DNA of 64,000 nucleotides, from assembly GCF_036208045.1 (NCBI RefSeq), contig NZ_CP121472.1, positions 744,001-808,000 on the forward strand, in the 5' to 3' direction. Of this stretch, positions 7,223 to 15,699 are shown piece after piece. Under the pieces are notes generated by a model, which was given only the letters and a program-made list of their open reading frames with translations, had not been told where the DNA came from and ran no database searches. The position numbers were made by a program, and so were the translations under genes. Numbering within the stretch: position 1 is the first letter of the stretch; each line of letters begins with the position of its first letter. This DNA is from Thiorhodovibrio winogradskyi. GTDB taxonomy: Bacteria > Pseudomonadota > Gammaproteobacteria > Chromatiales > Chromatiaceae.

Positions 7223-9208
7223 ATGCCTGCAAGTCGTGAACGTCTGCATGTTAAGTTGGTAGCATCGGAGTTGGCCGTGAATACTGAGTTGCAGAGGCGA
7301 CAGGAGCCACAGTCGGGACAAGAGGAAAGCGCCGCACCCGCGGAAGAGATTTCCCGGCTATTGCTTGATGTTGGTTTGGTCAATCCGGAACAGCTTCACC
7401 ATGCCAAACGTGTGCGTGCAAAGCTGGGTGAGGATTATCCGCTGACCAGAGTTCTGACCGAACTGAGGTATCTCAATCCCATCCAATTTCGTGCGGCGCT
7501 GCGCGACAGCGGAGCGAAAATTCAACTCGGCGATGTGATGGTCGAGCTTGGTTATCTGAAGCCGCGCGATCTGCGCGCGGCGTTGGATGCCCAGCTGGAA
7601 CCGGAGTTCAAGGACAAGCGCCTCGGCGAGATCCTGCTCGACATGGGGCTCATTACCGAGCAGCGACTGATTGAAGTGCTCGCGGACCAGCTTGATTTTC
7701 AGGTCGAGGCGCCAAGCTTCTCGCAGCTTGACCAAGAGCTCCTGGGAAAAGTGACACCGGAGTGGTGTCGGCGTATGAACGCCATTCCGTTGCGCAGCGA
7801 AGGCGATACCGTGCTCGTTGTGTTTGGGGATCCTTTGGATTCCTTGGCGCGTCAAGGCGCTGAAACGGTTTTTGGGCGTGTAACCCCGGCCTTTGCCACC
7901 CGACGTGCGATTGATGACGCGCTGCGGGCCTATGAGGCAAGTCGGCAGCATGCCAAACAGCGCAAGAGCGAAACCAGTGAGTCGGATATCACTCGACAGG
8001 TTGACGCATTGATTATTGGCGCACTCGACAAGGGTGCGAGTGATGTCCACATCGAGCGATCGCGTCATTCACTTCGGGTCAGGTTTCGCATTGATGGTGT
8101 GTTGATGGTGTTCACTGAGCTTGATCCTGAGCTCGCCCCTGCCATTGCCAGTCGACTCAAGGTGCTGGCCAAGGCTGATATTGCCGAGCGTCGGCGCCAT
8201 CAGGATGGTGGGTTTCGATTCGATGATCCAAGCTCTGGGCGCCGCTGCGATGTCCGCGCATCCTTCTTTGCCACGGTTTTTGGCGAGAAAATTGTTCTGC
8301 GGTTGCTCAGTCGCAAGGCCGAGTTGCTTGATATTGATGAATCCGGCATCGCGCCGCGGATGCTTGAGAGGTTCAATGATCATGCGCTCGAACTGCCAAG
8401 TGGTGTCATTCTGGTCACCGGCCCGACCGGTTCGGGCAAGACCACCACGCTCTATGGCTGTGTCAACAAGCTCAATGACATAGAAACCAGCATTGCAACC
8501 GCGGAAGATCCGGTCGAATATGTCATTGACGGCATTGCCCAGTGTAATGTCAATCCGAAAATCAACCTCACCTTTGCCGATACCTTGCGCGCACTGGTGC
8601 GTCAGGATCCCGATGTTATCGTGCTAGGCGAGATTCGTGACAAGTTTTCGGCCGAATCGGCCATTCAGGCCGCGCTCACAGGCCATAAGGTTCTCTCGAC
8701 CTTTCACACGGAGGACAGCATTGGGGCCTTGCTGCGGTTGATGAATATGGACATTGAAACCTTTTTGATTTCTTCGACCGTGGTCGCGGTTCTCGCCCAG
8801 CGGCTGTTGCGCAAGGTGTGCGACCACTGTGGGGAGAGTTATCAACCCACGCCGCATGATTTGCAACGCATCGGCTGGACCCAGGCCGATGCCGCGGGCG
8901 GCGAGTTCCGAACCGGGCGCGGCTGCCGACAATGTAATTTTACTGGCTACGCTGGCCGGGTGGGGGTCTTCGAATTGCTGCTGCCAAATGATAGCGTCAA
9001 GGACGCGGTGCTCAATCGGCGTTCCTCGGGCGAGATTCGGCGCCTGAGTATCGAGTCCGCGGGCCTGGTGACGCTGATGGAGGATGGGCTGGCCAAAGCG
9101 GCTCAGGGACTCACCAGCGTGAAAGAGGTGCTCGGTCATTTGCCGCGCATCGGGCGTCCGCGCTCCTGCCGGGAGATTATTGCCATGATGGGCAGGGTGA
9201 ATCGTTAG
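7223..9208 (+). CDS. PilB/GspE/MshE-family secretion ATPase
   Basis: 661-aa hexameric-type ATPase that powers assembly of type IV pili or type II secretion pseudopili. The N-terminus has two MshEN-type repeats (about residues 30-165; note LGEILLDMGLITEQRLIEVLADQ), a module that binds c-di-GMP in characterised homologues. The motor domain has Walker A GPTGSGKTTT (about 400), the DPDVIVLGEIRD Walker B (about 462), the His box VLSTFHTED and a four-cysteine zinc site (CDHC near 533 and CRQC near 569). The start could also be GTG at 7277, which has GGAG six bases upstream. No pilus or secretion genes neighbour it, so the machine it drives is unknown. Confidence 0.88.
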   Translation: MPASRERLHVKLVASELAVNTELQRRQEPQSGQEESAAPAEEISRLLLDVGLVNPEQLHHAKRVRAKLGEDYPLTRVLTELRYLNPIQFRAALRDSGAKIQLGDVMVELGYLKPRDLRAALDAQLEPEFKDKRLGEILLDMGLITEQRLIEVLADQLDFQVEAPSFSQLDQELLGKVTPEWCRRMNAIPLRSEGDTVLVVFGDPLDSLARQGAETVFGRVTPAFATRRAIDDALRAYEASRQHAKQRKSETSESDITRQVDALIIGALDKGASDVHIERSRHSLRVRFRIDGVLMVFTELDPELAPAIASRLKVLAKADIAERRRHQDGGFRFDDPSSGRRCDVRASFFATVFGEKIVLRLLSRKAELLDIDESGIAPRMLERFNDHALELPSGVILVTGPTGSGKTTTLYGCVNKLNDIETSIATAEDPVEYVIDGIAQCNVNPKINLTFADTLRALVRQDPDVIVLGEIRDKFSAESAIQAALTGHKVLSTFHTEDSIGALLRLMNMDIETFLISSTVVAVLAQRLLRKVCDHCGESYQPTPHDLQRIGWTQADAAGGEFRTGRGCRQCNFTGYAGRVGVFELLLPNDSVKDAVLNRRSSGEIRRLSIESAGLVTLMEDGLAKAAQGLTSVKEVLGHLPRIGRPRSCREIIAMMGRVNR

Positions 9209-9361
9209 CGAGTTCCAAAGGATCCGTCATCGGGCGGATGGTTCGCCGCGTTGGCGCATGGCTGACGCAAACCAAACACACTGAATGTCGCGGTCACGAA
9301 TCACAACGCATGGATCCGGATTGGGTCCTATTGCGCCAGGGCATTCGCGGCCGCCGCGAGA

Positions 9362-10225
9362 ATGAGCAAGACAATGAGCGAAAAGTCCCTAAAGGATCTG
9401 ATCGACGAGCGTTTCGACTCCGATAGCCAGCAGTTGCCGGTATTCAACCGCGTTGCGCTGGATCTGCAGACGCTCAAGGAGTCCGAAACCGCGACCATGA
9501 AAGAGGTCACCGACCTCATCATGAAGGACCAGGCACTGACCAGCCGGATTCTGCAGGTGGCCAACTCCTCTTTCTATGGTGGGCTGAGGCAGGTTGATAC
9601 GCTGAGCGGCGCCGTTCTGAGGCTGGGTGTCAATAAGGTCGCTAGTTTGGCGATGATGGCCGCGCAGCTGATGGCTTATCAGTCCAAGCTGGCGACAACC
9701 GCCAAACGTTTGGTCGCGCTTTGGGAGCGGGCCTATGTCTGTGCAACAGGTTCGCGTTGGATTGCCGAGAAAACCGGGCGCCGTGATCAGGCTGAATCGG
9801 CCTTCCTGTGTGGTTTGCTGCACGATATCGGCGAGCTGTTTCTGCTCAAGGTGCTGGATCGGCTGTCGGAGGACGCCGATGTGACAGTGACGGTTACCGA
9901 CGCATTGATCGACGAGGTGCTCGATGTCATGCACAATGACATTGGCTACCGCTTGATGCTGAAGTGGGAGCTGCCAAAGCTGTACGCGGTGTCCGCCCGG
10001 GACCATCACCTGGACAGCTTCAATGAAACCGACCATCTCATGGCCATTACCCGGTTGCTTGATCTCCTCTGCCTCAAGTTGGGGGTTGGGCAGGACGCGA
10101 ATCCGGACATCGTGCTGGCGGCAACCGCGGAGGCTCAGGCCTTGGGGCTTAAAGAGATCCAGCTCGCGGAACTCGAAGTGATGATCGAGGATCTGGTGGC
10201 CGAGGCAAATGCCATGCTCTCGTGA
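9362..10225 (+). CDS. HDOD-domain signalling protein
   Basis: 287-aa protein containing an HDOD (HD-related output) domain from about residue 25 to 215. Typical wording is LPVFNRVALDLQTLKE, IMKDQALTSRILQVANSSFYGG and GAVLRLGVNKVASLAMM, followed by CGLLHDIGELFLLKVL. HDOD proteins usually lack the full metal ligands of HD phosphodiesterases and act as partners in signalling and motility. An in-frame ATG at 9374 (MSEKSLKDLI) is an equally good start. It lies between two PilB-type ATPase genes and converges with the second, suggesting a role in the same surface-behaviour circuit. Confidence 0.85.
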   Translation: MSKTMSEKSLKDLIDERFDSDSQQLPVFNRVALDLQTLKESETATMKEVTDLIMKDQALTSRILQVANSSFYGGLRQVDTLSGAVLRLGVNKVASLAMMAAQLMAYQSKLATTAKRLVALWERAYVCATGSRWIAEKTGRRDQAESAFLCGLLHDIGELFLLKVLDRLSEDADVTVTVTDALIDEVLDVMHNDIGYRLMLKWELPKLYAVSARDHHLDSFNETDHLMAITRLLDLLCLKLGVGQDANPDIVLAATAEAQALGLKEIQLAELEVMIEDLVAEANAMLS

Positions 10226-10270
10226 GGTACGCCGCGGGCCGGGGTTGATCAGCGGATCGCGGTTGGCGCC

Positions 10271-10308
10271 CAGTCAGCACTCAGTCAGCGCTCAGTCAGC
10301 GCTCAGCG
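10271..10308. repeat. Three tandem 11-bp repeats spanning a stop codon
   Basis: CAGTCAGCACT, CAGTCAGCGCT, CAGTCAGCGCT and a partial CAGCG run head to tail. The TGA of the minus-strand ATPase gene (10292-10294) lies inside the array, so a change in copy number could alter the 3' end or the spacer to the convergent HDOD gene. Confidence 0.8.
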
Positions 10309-12706
10309 TCTTGATTTGCGCCAGATCGGTCATGCCGGATAGCACCTTGAAGATACCGTCCTGGCGCAGGGTGCGCATGCCCTCGCCCATCGCATGTGTG
10401 CGCAGTTCGGCGACCTGTGCGCGCATGGCGATCAGGGCACGCACCTGCCGGCTGGTTGCCAGAAGCTCATGGACCGCGAGGCGCCCCTTGTACCCGGTGT
10501 CACTACAGTCCGGGCAACCCTTGGCGCGGAAGAGGTGCAGCTTGCCGTCCTCGCCGCCAAATTTTTGCCGCCAATCCTGCATCAGCTCCTTGCGAGTCGG
10601 AAGCGCCAGCTTCGGATCGTCGCTCGGGGCAAAGTCGCTGAGATAAACATCCATCAGTGTTGTCAGCTCATCCTCGCCAGGCGCATAGGACTCCCGGCAG
10701 TTCTCGCACAGGCGGCGCACCAGGCGTTGCGCCAGAATGCCCTGCAGGGCGTCGGCAAAGTTAAAGGGGTCCATCCCCATGTCCAACAAGCGCACCACGC
10801 TGTCTGGTGCCGTGTTGGTATGCAGGGTGGAGAGGACCAAATGGCCCGTCAGCGATGCCTTGATGGCCATCTGCGCGGTTTCGTCATCGCGCATCTCGCC
10901 GATCATGATCACATCCGGGTCGGCGCGCAGAAAGGCACGCAGGGCAGTCGCGAAGGTAACGCCCTTGCGCGTGTCGATCGGCATTTGACGCAAGCCCGCT
11001 TGGGTTATCTCAACTGGGTCCTCGGCCGTCCAAATCTTACGCTCGGTTGAGTTCAGCTCGGCCAGGACCGAGTGCAGGGTGGTGGTCTTGCCGGAGCCTG
11101 TCGGTCCACAGACCAGAAACATGCCGAACGGCCGAAAAATGAGTTCTTTTAGCGTTTTATCGATTTCTGGCGTCAGCTTCATGGCTGACAGCGGAATGGG
11201 GTCGCCGCGTTGCAGCAAACGCATTACCACGTCTTCGCGGCCATTCACCGTCGGGATGGTGGCGACCCGCAGCTCGAGCTTCATTTTGCTGAAACGGCTG
11301 AAATCGATTTTGCCATCCTGGGGTTTCATGCTGCTGGTCATGTCCATCGCGGCCATGACCTTGATGCGTGATACGACAGCCCGGTTTAAGTTGCCTGGAA
11401 ATTCGGCATGCTGGATCAATTGTCCATCCCGGCGCATGCGCACCCGACTGGGACGCTTGTCGAGCTGCGGCTCGATGTGAATATCGGAGATGCCGAGGCT
11501 TACGGCGTCAAGGATCAACTTGTTGACAAGTCTGACCACAACATGGTCCTGTGTGGCCGCGTCATTGGTGTTATCTTCCTCCTCCTCGGGCGATTCATCG
11601 AACGCAAGCTCGTCCAGCCCGCGCGAACCGTAGGCGTGGTCGATGATATCGAGAATGGTCCCTTGCGGGGCCATCACCGTCTCGATCTGCTTGCCAGTGG
11701 CAAAGCGCACGGCTTCGATCGCGTGCCAGTCCAGCGGATTGGGGATGGCGATAATGAGCTTGTCGCCATGCTCATGGAGGGCCAGAACATTGTGTTCTCG
11801 CGCGAGTTCCTCCGGCACCAGCTCAAAGAGTTGATGCTCGAGTTTGAAGCGCCGCAAATCGACAAAGGGAATACCGAGTTTACGTGCCAGGGCCTGCTGG
11901 ATATCGGCTTCCTTCAGCAAACCCATTTCCACCAGTAGCTTGCCAAGCGGGAGGTTGCGGCTTTGTTTTTGCTCGGTCAGGGCCTGCTCGAGCTGATCCT
12001 CGGTAATCAGCCGTTGCTGCACAAGAATGGAGCCGAGGCGAACCGATGGCATCTCCTTTTGTTTGCTTAAGGCGTCCTTCAAGTCGGTGGCGGTGACGAC
12101 CGCCTTTTGCGTCAGGAAGTCGCCCAAGGGTTGCCCGGTCTGCGTCGTCTGGCCCGTCTGGCTTTGGTCCGTCTGTTGATTCATCATTCTGGAATCCATC
12201 ATCGGCCCTTCTTCGGTGCATGGCCCGATACGTTCTTGGTCAATCTGCCCGCGCGAGATAAAAACGCGAAGGTAACGGGTCTGATTCTGAGTGGGAAAGA
12301 GGTACAGGCCGTTGCGGTCATGGTGGAAGCCAGCCGTCTGCCCCGCAAGTTCCTCCCCGTCCTTGAAGCGAACCACAAAGGGCTGACAGTCGAGGGTAAC
12401 AGGTTGATCTCCAGGGTTGCCGCGGGCAGTGGCTTGAAACAACTGCCGCCAGCTTGGCAGATGCATGATTTTGATGTCGCTGAGCTGAATTTCGAGCAGG
12501 TCGCCATCGGACTCGAGATGCAGCAGCCCTCGCTCGGGATCGAAGTCGATCAGGCGGCCATTGATTTGACTGCCATCCGCGCGCTTGACAATGACATGGT
12601 CGCCGCGACGGACCGGTTGGCCGGTCTCTCTCGCGGATGGGGATGGCGAGGGAAAATGGGTCAGAATCTCGGAAGGGTTGCCAGGCTGTGTTTGCGACTC
12701 GAGCAT
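10292..12706 (-). CDS. PilB/GspE-family ATPase with extended N-terminus
   Basis: 804-aa secretion or pilus ATPase, longer than the usual 560-570 aa. Residues about 30-165 form an extra N-terminal region not typical of PilB (RRGDHVIVKRADGSQINGRL, SDGDLLEIQLSDIKIMHLPSW, FVVRFKDGEELAGQTAGF), which reads like one or two small beta-barrel modules. Next come two MshEN-type repeats (about 205-320; RLGSILVQQRLITEDQLEQAL and PLGKLLVEMGLLKEADIQQAL). The motor has Walker A CGPTGSGKTTTLHS (about 535), Walker B DPDVIMIGEMRDDE (about 594), and zinc cysteines CENC (about 666) and CPDC (about 733). It is convergent with the HDOD gene and stands alone. Confidence 0.88.
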   Translation of the reverse strand: MLESQTQPGNPSEILTHFPSPSPSARETGQPVRRGDHVIVKRADGSQINGRLIDFDPERGLLHLESDGDLLEIQLSDIKIMHLPSWRQLFQATARGNPGDQPVTLDCQPFVVRFKDGEELAGQTAGFHHDRNGLYLFPTQNQTRYLRVFISRGQIDQERIGPCTEEGPMMDSRMMNQQTDQSQTGQTTQTGQPLGDFLTQKAVVTATDLKDALSKQKEMPSVRLGSILVQQRLITEDQLEQALTEQKQSRNLPLGKLLVEMGLLKEADIQQALARKLGIPFVDLRRFKLEHQLFELVPEELAREHNVLALHEHGDKLIIAIPNPLDWHAIEAVRFATGKQIETVMAPQGTILDIIDHAYGSRGLDELAFDESPEEEEDNTNDAATQDHVVVRLVNKLILDAVSLGISDIHIEPQLDKRPSRVRMRRDGQLIQHAEFPGNLNRAVVSRIKVMAAMDMTSSMKPQDGKIDFSRFSKMKLELRVATIPTVNGREDVVMRLLQRGDPIPLSAMKLTPEIDKTLKELIFRPFGMFLVCGPTGSGKTTTLHSVLAELNSTERKIWTAEDPVEITQAGLRQMPIDTRKGVTFATALRAFLRADPDVIMIGEMRDDETAQMAIKASLTGHLVLSTLHTNTAPDSVVRLLDMGMDPFNFADALQGILAQRLVRRLCENCRESYAPGEDELTTLMDVYLSDFAPSDDPKLALPTRKELMQDWRQKFGGEDGKLHLFRAKGCPDCSDTGYKGRLAVHELLATSRQVRALIAMRAQVAELRTHAMGEGMRTLRQDGIFKVLSGMTDLAQIKTLSAD

Positions 12707-12902
12707 TGGATTCCCGGTCTGTCAGTGATGCTGGGTTTGACCAGTCGCGCGACTTTTGGTCGCCCGGCAGTGTCTGGGTGGAAATCGACCCGCTGCCATG
12801 GGCTCCATTATCCAAGAAAGTGCGTCTCGCTGCTGTCTCTTTCGGTATCAGCTCAGTGACCTGGTACTGAAAGTGCAAGAGCCGATCTGTCCTGCGAGTC
12901 AT

Positions 12903-14390
12903 TTAGCCTAAAGCACCGCGCCGGCGTTCGAGCCGGGCGATCATTTCCCCGAGAATGCGGCGGTAGAGTTCATCGCCAAGCACCCGGTCTTCGATGCCAC
13001 TGTCGAGATTGGGGTTGTCATTGACTTCAATAATCACCGCTCCCCCCGGGGTGGCTTTCACGTCGACGCCATAGAGGCCGTCACCAATGAGATTGGCGGC
13101 CTTGAGCGCGACCGCCACCACCTCGGTGGGCGCCTGCTCGACGGCGAGGGTCTCGAACCGGCCTTCGTCGTGGCGACCGTCGCTATGGTGGTGGACGATC
13201 TGCCAGTGGGCCTTGCTCATGAAGTATTTACAGGCATAGAGCGGACGCCGGGCGAGAAGGCCGATGCGCCAGTCGAACTCGGTGTAAAGAAATTCCTGCG
13301 CCAGGATCAGATCAGATTCGCGCAACAGGCGTGCCGCCATCTCCAGTAATTCATTCCGGTTGGTGGCCTTGAATACCCCGCGTGAAAATGATCCCTCGGG
13401 AATTTTTAGCACCACTGGGTAGCCGATGGCGGCTTCGGCATCAAGCAGCGTCTCGCGGCGCAGAATCAGGGTGCGCGGGCGCGGTATTTGGTTGGCCTCA
13501 AGCAGTTCGGCCAGAAACACCTTGTTGGTGCAGCGCAGAATGGAGTCTGGATCATCAATGACCACCAGACCCTCGCTGGCGGCTTTCTTGGCGAAGCGAA
13601 AGCTGTGGTGACCGATGCGGGTGGTTTCGCGAATCAACAGGGCGTCATATTCAGCCAGACGCGCGAAGTCGCGTGGCTGGATGAGTTCGACATTCAGGCC
13701 GAGCTGACGACCGACGCGCTGGAATTTGTGCAAGGCCCGGGGGTTGGATGGCGGCAGATCTTCCTTGGGATCATGCAGCAGCGCGAGATCATAGCGGTAC
13801 TCGGGTCGTGCTCGTGGTTGCCGCCAGGGCCGTGATAGATAGTGTTCGAGCGCGGCAAAAAAGGCGCTCTCCTGATCGGCATCCAGGCTGTGCAGGGACA
13901 CTGCACGAAGACTTGTGATGCGCCATTGTGGTTGTGCTTTGAGCTCGACCCGCAGGATGGGGCAGCGGAAGGTCTCGAACACTCTCCGAGCGAAGGGCTG
14001 AAGTTCCCGCTCCGCGCACTGGCCGAACATCAGCGTCAGGGTGCGGCTTGCGCTGGCACCGGGGGTGGGTGCCGTGTTTAGTGCCCGCGGAACCATGGCA
14101 TCGAGTCCGTCGGTCATCAGCCCATACAGATTGCGACTTGATAGCTCCTGCATGGTGCCCACGGCGGGAATGGCCTTGTGACCACGTGCCTCGGCTAGCA
14201 GGGAGCAATAATACCCCAGGCTTAGATAACGATAACCGCGACACAGGTTGATGATGCGCACCCGCCGCCGCGCGGCAGTCCCATGGGCGACACCCTGGCT
14301 TAGATACTCGCGCGCCGTGACGACGGGGAGCGCCGGGAAGTGGGCTTTCCAGTCACCCGCCTGTTCGACCAGCAACAGATGCTCAGCCAT
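12903..14390 (-). CDS. RimK-like ATP-grasp ligase with RLAN N-terminal domain
   Basis: 495-aa protein. The C-terminal half (about 270-490) is an ATP-grasp domain: GYPVVLKIPEGSFSRGV is the ATP-binding lysine strand, LILAQEFLYTEFDWRIGLL the following sheet, and VDVKATPGGAVIIEVNDNPNLDSG the Mg-binding end. The N-terminal half (INLCRGYRYLSLGYYCSLLAEARGHKA) matches the RLAN domain found before RimK-like ATP-grasp modules. Such enzymes form amide or peptide bonds, often adding amino acids to peptides. Its ATG overlaps the end of the GNAT-C39 gene by 8 bp, so they are translationally coupled and probably act on the same peptide or protein; the substrate is not known. Confidence 0.85.
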   Translation of the reverse strand: MAEHLLLVEQAGDWKAHFPALPVVTAREYLSQGVAHGTAARRRVRIINLCRGYRYLSLGYYCSLLAEARGHKAIPAVGTMQELSSRNLYGLMTDGLDAMVPRALNTAPTPGASASRTLTLMFGQCAERELQPFARRVFETFRCPILRVELKAQPQWRITSLRAVSLHSLDADQESAFFAALEHYLSRPWRQPRARPEYRYDLALLHDPKEDLPPSNPRALHKFQRVGRQLGLNVELIQPRDFARLAEYDALLIRETTRIGHHSFRFAKKAASEGLVVIDDPDSILRCTNKVFLAELLEANQIPRPRTLILRRETLLDAEAAIGYPVVLKIPEGSFSRGVFKATNRNELLEMAARLLRESDLILAQEFLYTEFDWRIGLLARRPLYACKYFMSKAHWQIVHHHSDGRHDEGRFETLAVEQAPTEVVAVALKAANLIGDGLYGVDVKATPGGAVIIEVNDNPNLDSGIEDRVLGDELYRRILGEMIARLERRRGALG

Positions 14391-15522
14391 GGGCGGGCGA
14401 CTCCGGAGACGAGATCAAGACCACGGCCTGGAGCCCAGCACGGCCATAACGCGCCATGCGGCGAAACTCGCTGGGTTGTATCGGCATGTTCATCGAATCG
14501 AGCGCGGTTTCTCCATTGTTGATATCGACATAGGGATCATGGACATAGATAAAGCTGTCATCACAGCCGGTCACCACCACCCAGTGGGGAAATTTCTCGG
14601 CATAGATGCGGTAGGAGCTGATCAGCACCAGCGGCACCGACCCGGCGGTGAAGCGCGCCTGCAGGGTTTCAACATCCAAAGTGGCGTAGGTCACGGGGAT
14701 GGAGTGTCGCTCGACCTCGGCGAGCATGTCCTGGTGCACCAGGCGCATGACTTCTTTTTTCTCCGGACTGCGCACCGAATCGACCAAGGGGACACCCCGA
14801 TCATTGACGAATACCTCGGCGCGAAAGCCCCTTCTGCGCGCCGCCAGCGCCAGTCCAAAGGGGCCGCAGCCACCGTGGCCCGAGGTCATGAAAATGGTGG
14901 TTGCCTCGCGCCAGATGCGCAGTTCCAGGGTGCGGTCAAGCTGCAGGCGTCCATCCAGGGCTTTTAGCGCCATCATCAGGCAGGAGGCGCCGCAGGTGAA
15001 GTCCAGCGTCTGCTTGTAGAAGGGCACCCGCGGTCCGGTCGCGGCTGGCCCCAACGCGGGCATCAGCGTCTTCTCGTAGCGCAGCGCCTCCATGTTGTCT
15101 TCATAATAACTTGCGCGCACGCCGAAGCGGCGATAGCCCAGACTTTCGAATAGGCGTTGCGAGGGGAGATTGTCGCGGCGAATTTCCAGGCGCAGATAGG
15201 CGCGCTGGCGTGCCCAGGTGGCGCGCTCGGCGGCTGCGACCAGGGCACGGCCGATACCCTGCCCGCGCGCAGCCTCGGCCACGGCAATGGAATACAAACG
15301 CGCTACCGAGGTCGCGCGGTTAAAGAGTACCAACACATCTCCCAGCAGTGGCGATGGGGACTCGACCTCGCCCGGGACCGCGACCAAAAACACCGCCTGC
15401 GCCCGGGTGATCAGATGACGCAGTTGCCGGCGCGTCAGCCGATCACTAACAAAAGCGGCCTGCTCGAGCGCAAGCAGGGCGTCAATATCGGTGATCTCGG
15501 CAGGACGAATCAGCCAGGACAG
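14383..15522 (-). CDS. GNAT acetyltransferase - C39-like peptidase fusion
   Basis: Predicted 379-aa fusion. The N-terminal GNAT domain (about 1-160) has the acetyl-CoA loop EAARGQGIGRALV. The C-terminal domain is a C39/papain-like peptidase with Cys in DFTCGASCLMM, then HWVVVTGCDD and YVHDPY as likely His/Asp. The first standard start codon in frame is GTG at 15393, but that would delete the first GNAT strand. The same frame upstream reads S-W-L-I-R-P-A-E-I-T-D-I-D-A-L, normal for a GNAT N-terminus, up to a stop at 15591-15589, with no ATG, GTG or TTG. A CTG at 15522 has AGGAG nine bases upstream and is my preferred start. A sequencing frameshift just after the ATG at 15539 is the alternative. 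Confidence 0.8.
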   Translation of the reverse strand: MSWLIRPAEITDIDALLALEQAAFVSDRLTRRQLRHLITRAQAVFLVAVPGEVESPSPLLGDVLVLFNRATSVARLYSIAVAEAARGQGIGRALVAAAERATWARQRAYLRLEIRRDNLPSQRLFESLGYRRFGVRASYYEDNMEALRYEKTLMPALGPAATGPRVPFYKQTLDFTCGASCLMMALKALDGRLQLDRTLELRIWREATTIFMTSGHGGCGPFGLALAARRRGFRAEVFVNDRGVPLVDSVRSPEKKEVMRLVHQDMLAEVERHSIPVTYATLDVETLQARFTAGSVPLVLISSYRIYAEKFPHWVVVTGCDDSFIYVHDPYVDINNGETALDSMNMPIQPSEFRRMARYGRAGLQAVVLISSPESPAHG

Positions 15523-15531
15523 GGTGAAGGT

Positions 15532-15536
15532 CTCCT
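15532..15536 (-). promoter_or_regulatory. Shine-Dalgarno AGGAG supporting a CTG start
   Basis: AGGAG on the minus strand ends 9 bases before the CTG at 15522. The only ATG nearby (15539-15537) is in another frame and meets a TGA after nine codons, so this ribosome site fits the CTG start of the GNAT-C39 gene best. Confidence 0.55.
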
Positions 15537-15699
15537 CATTGGTTGTGCGACCGGAGCATAGCGCTTTTCGTGCGGAAAGCGGATGCGTTCAGAGTTTGCC
15601 TTTGCGATGCTTAGGGTTTGGGATGATCGCGCTTTGCTTGTGCCAGACGGCTTCGGTTCCTCAAGTGGTGTCGGTTTCCGCGGTCGACTACGGCAGGTT

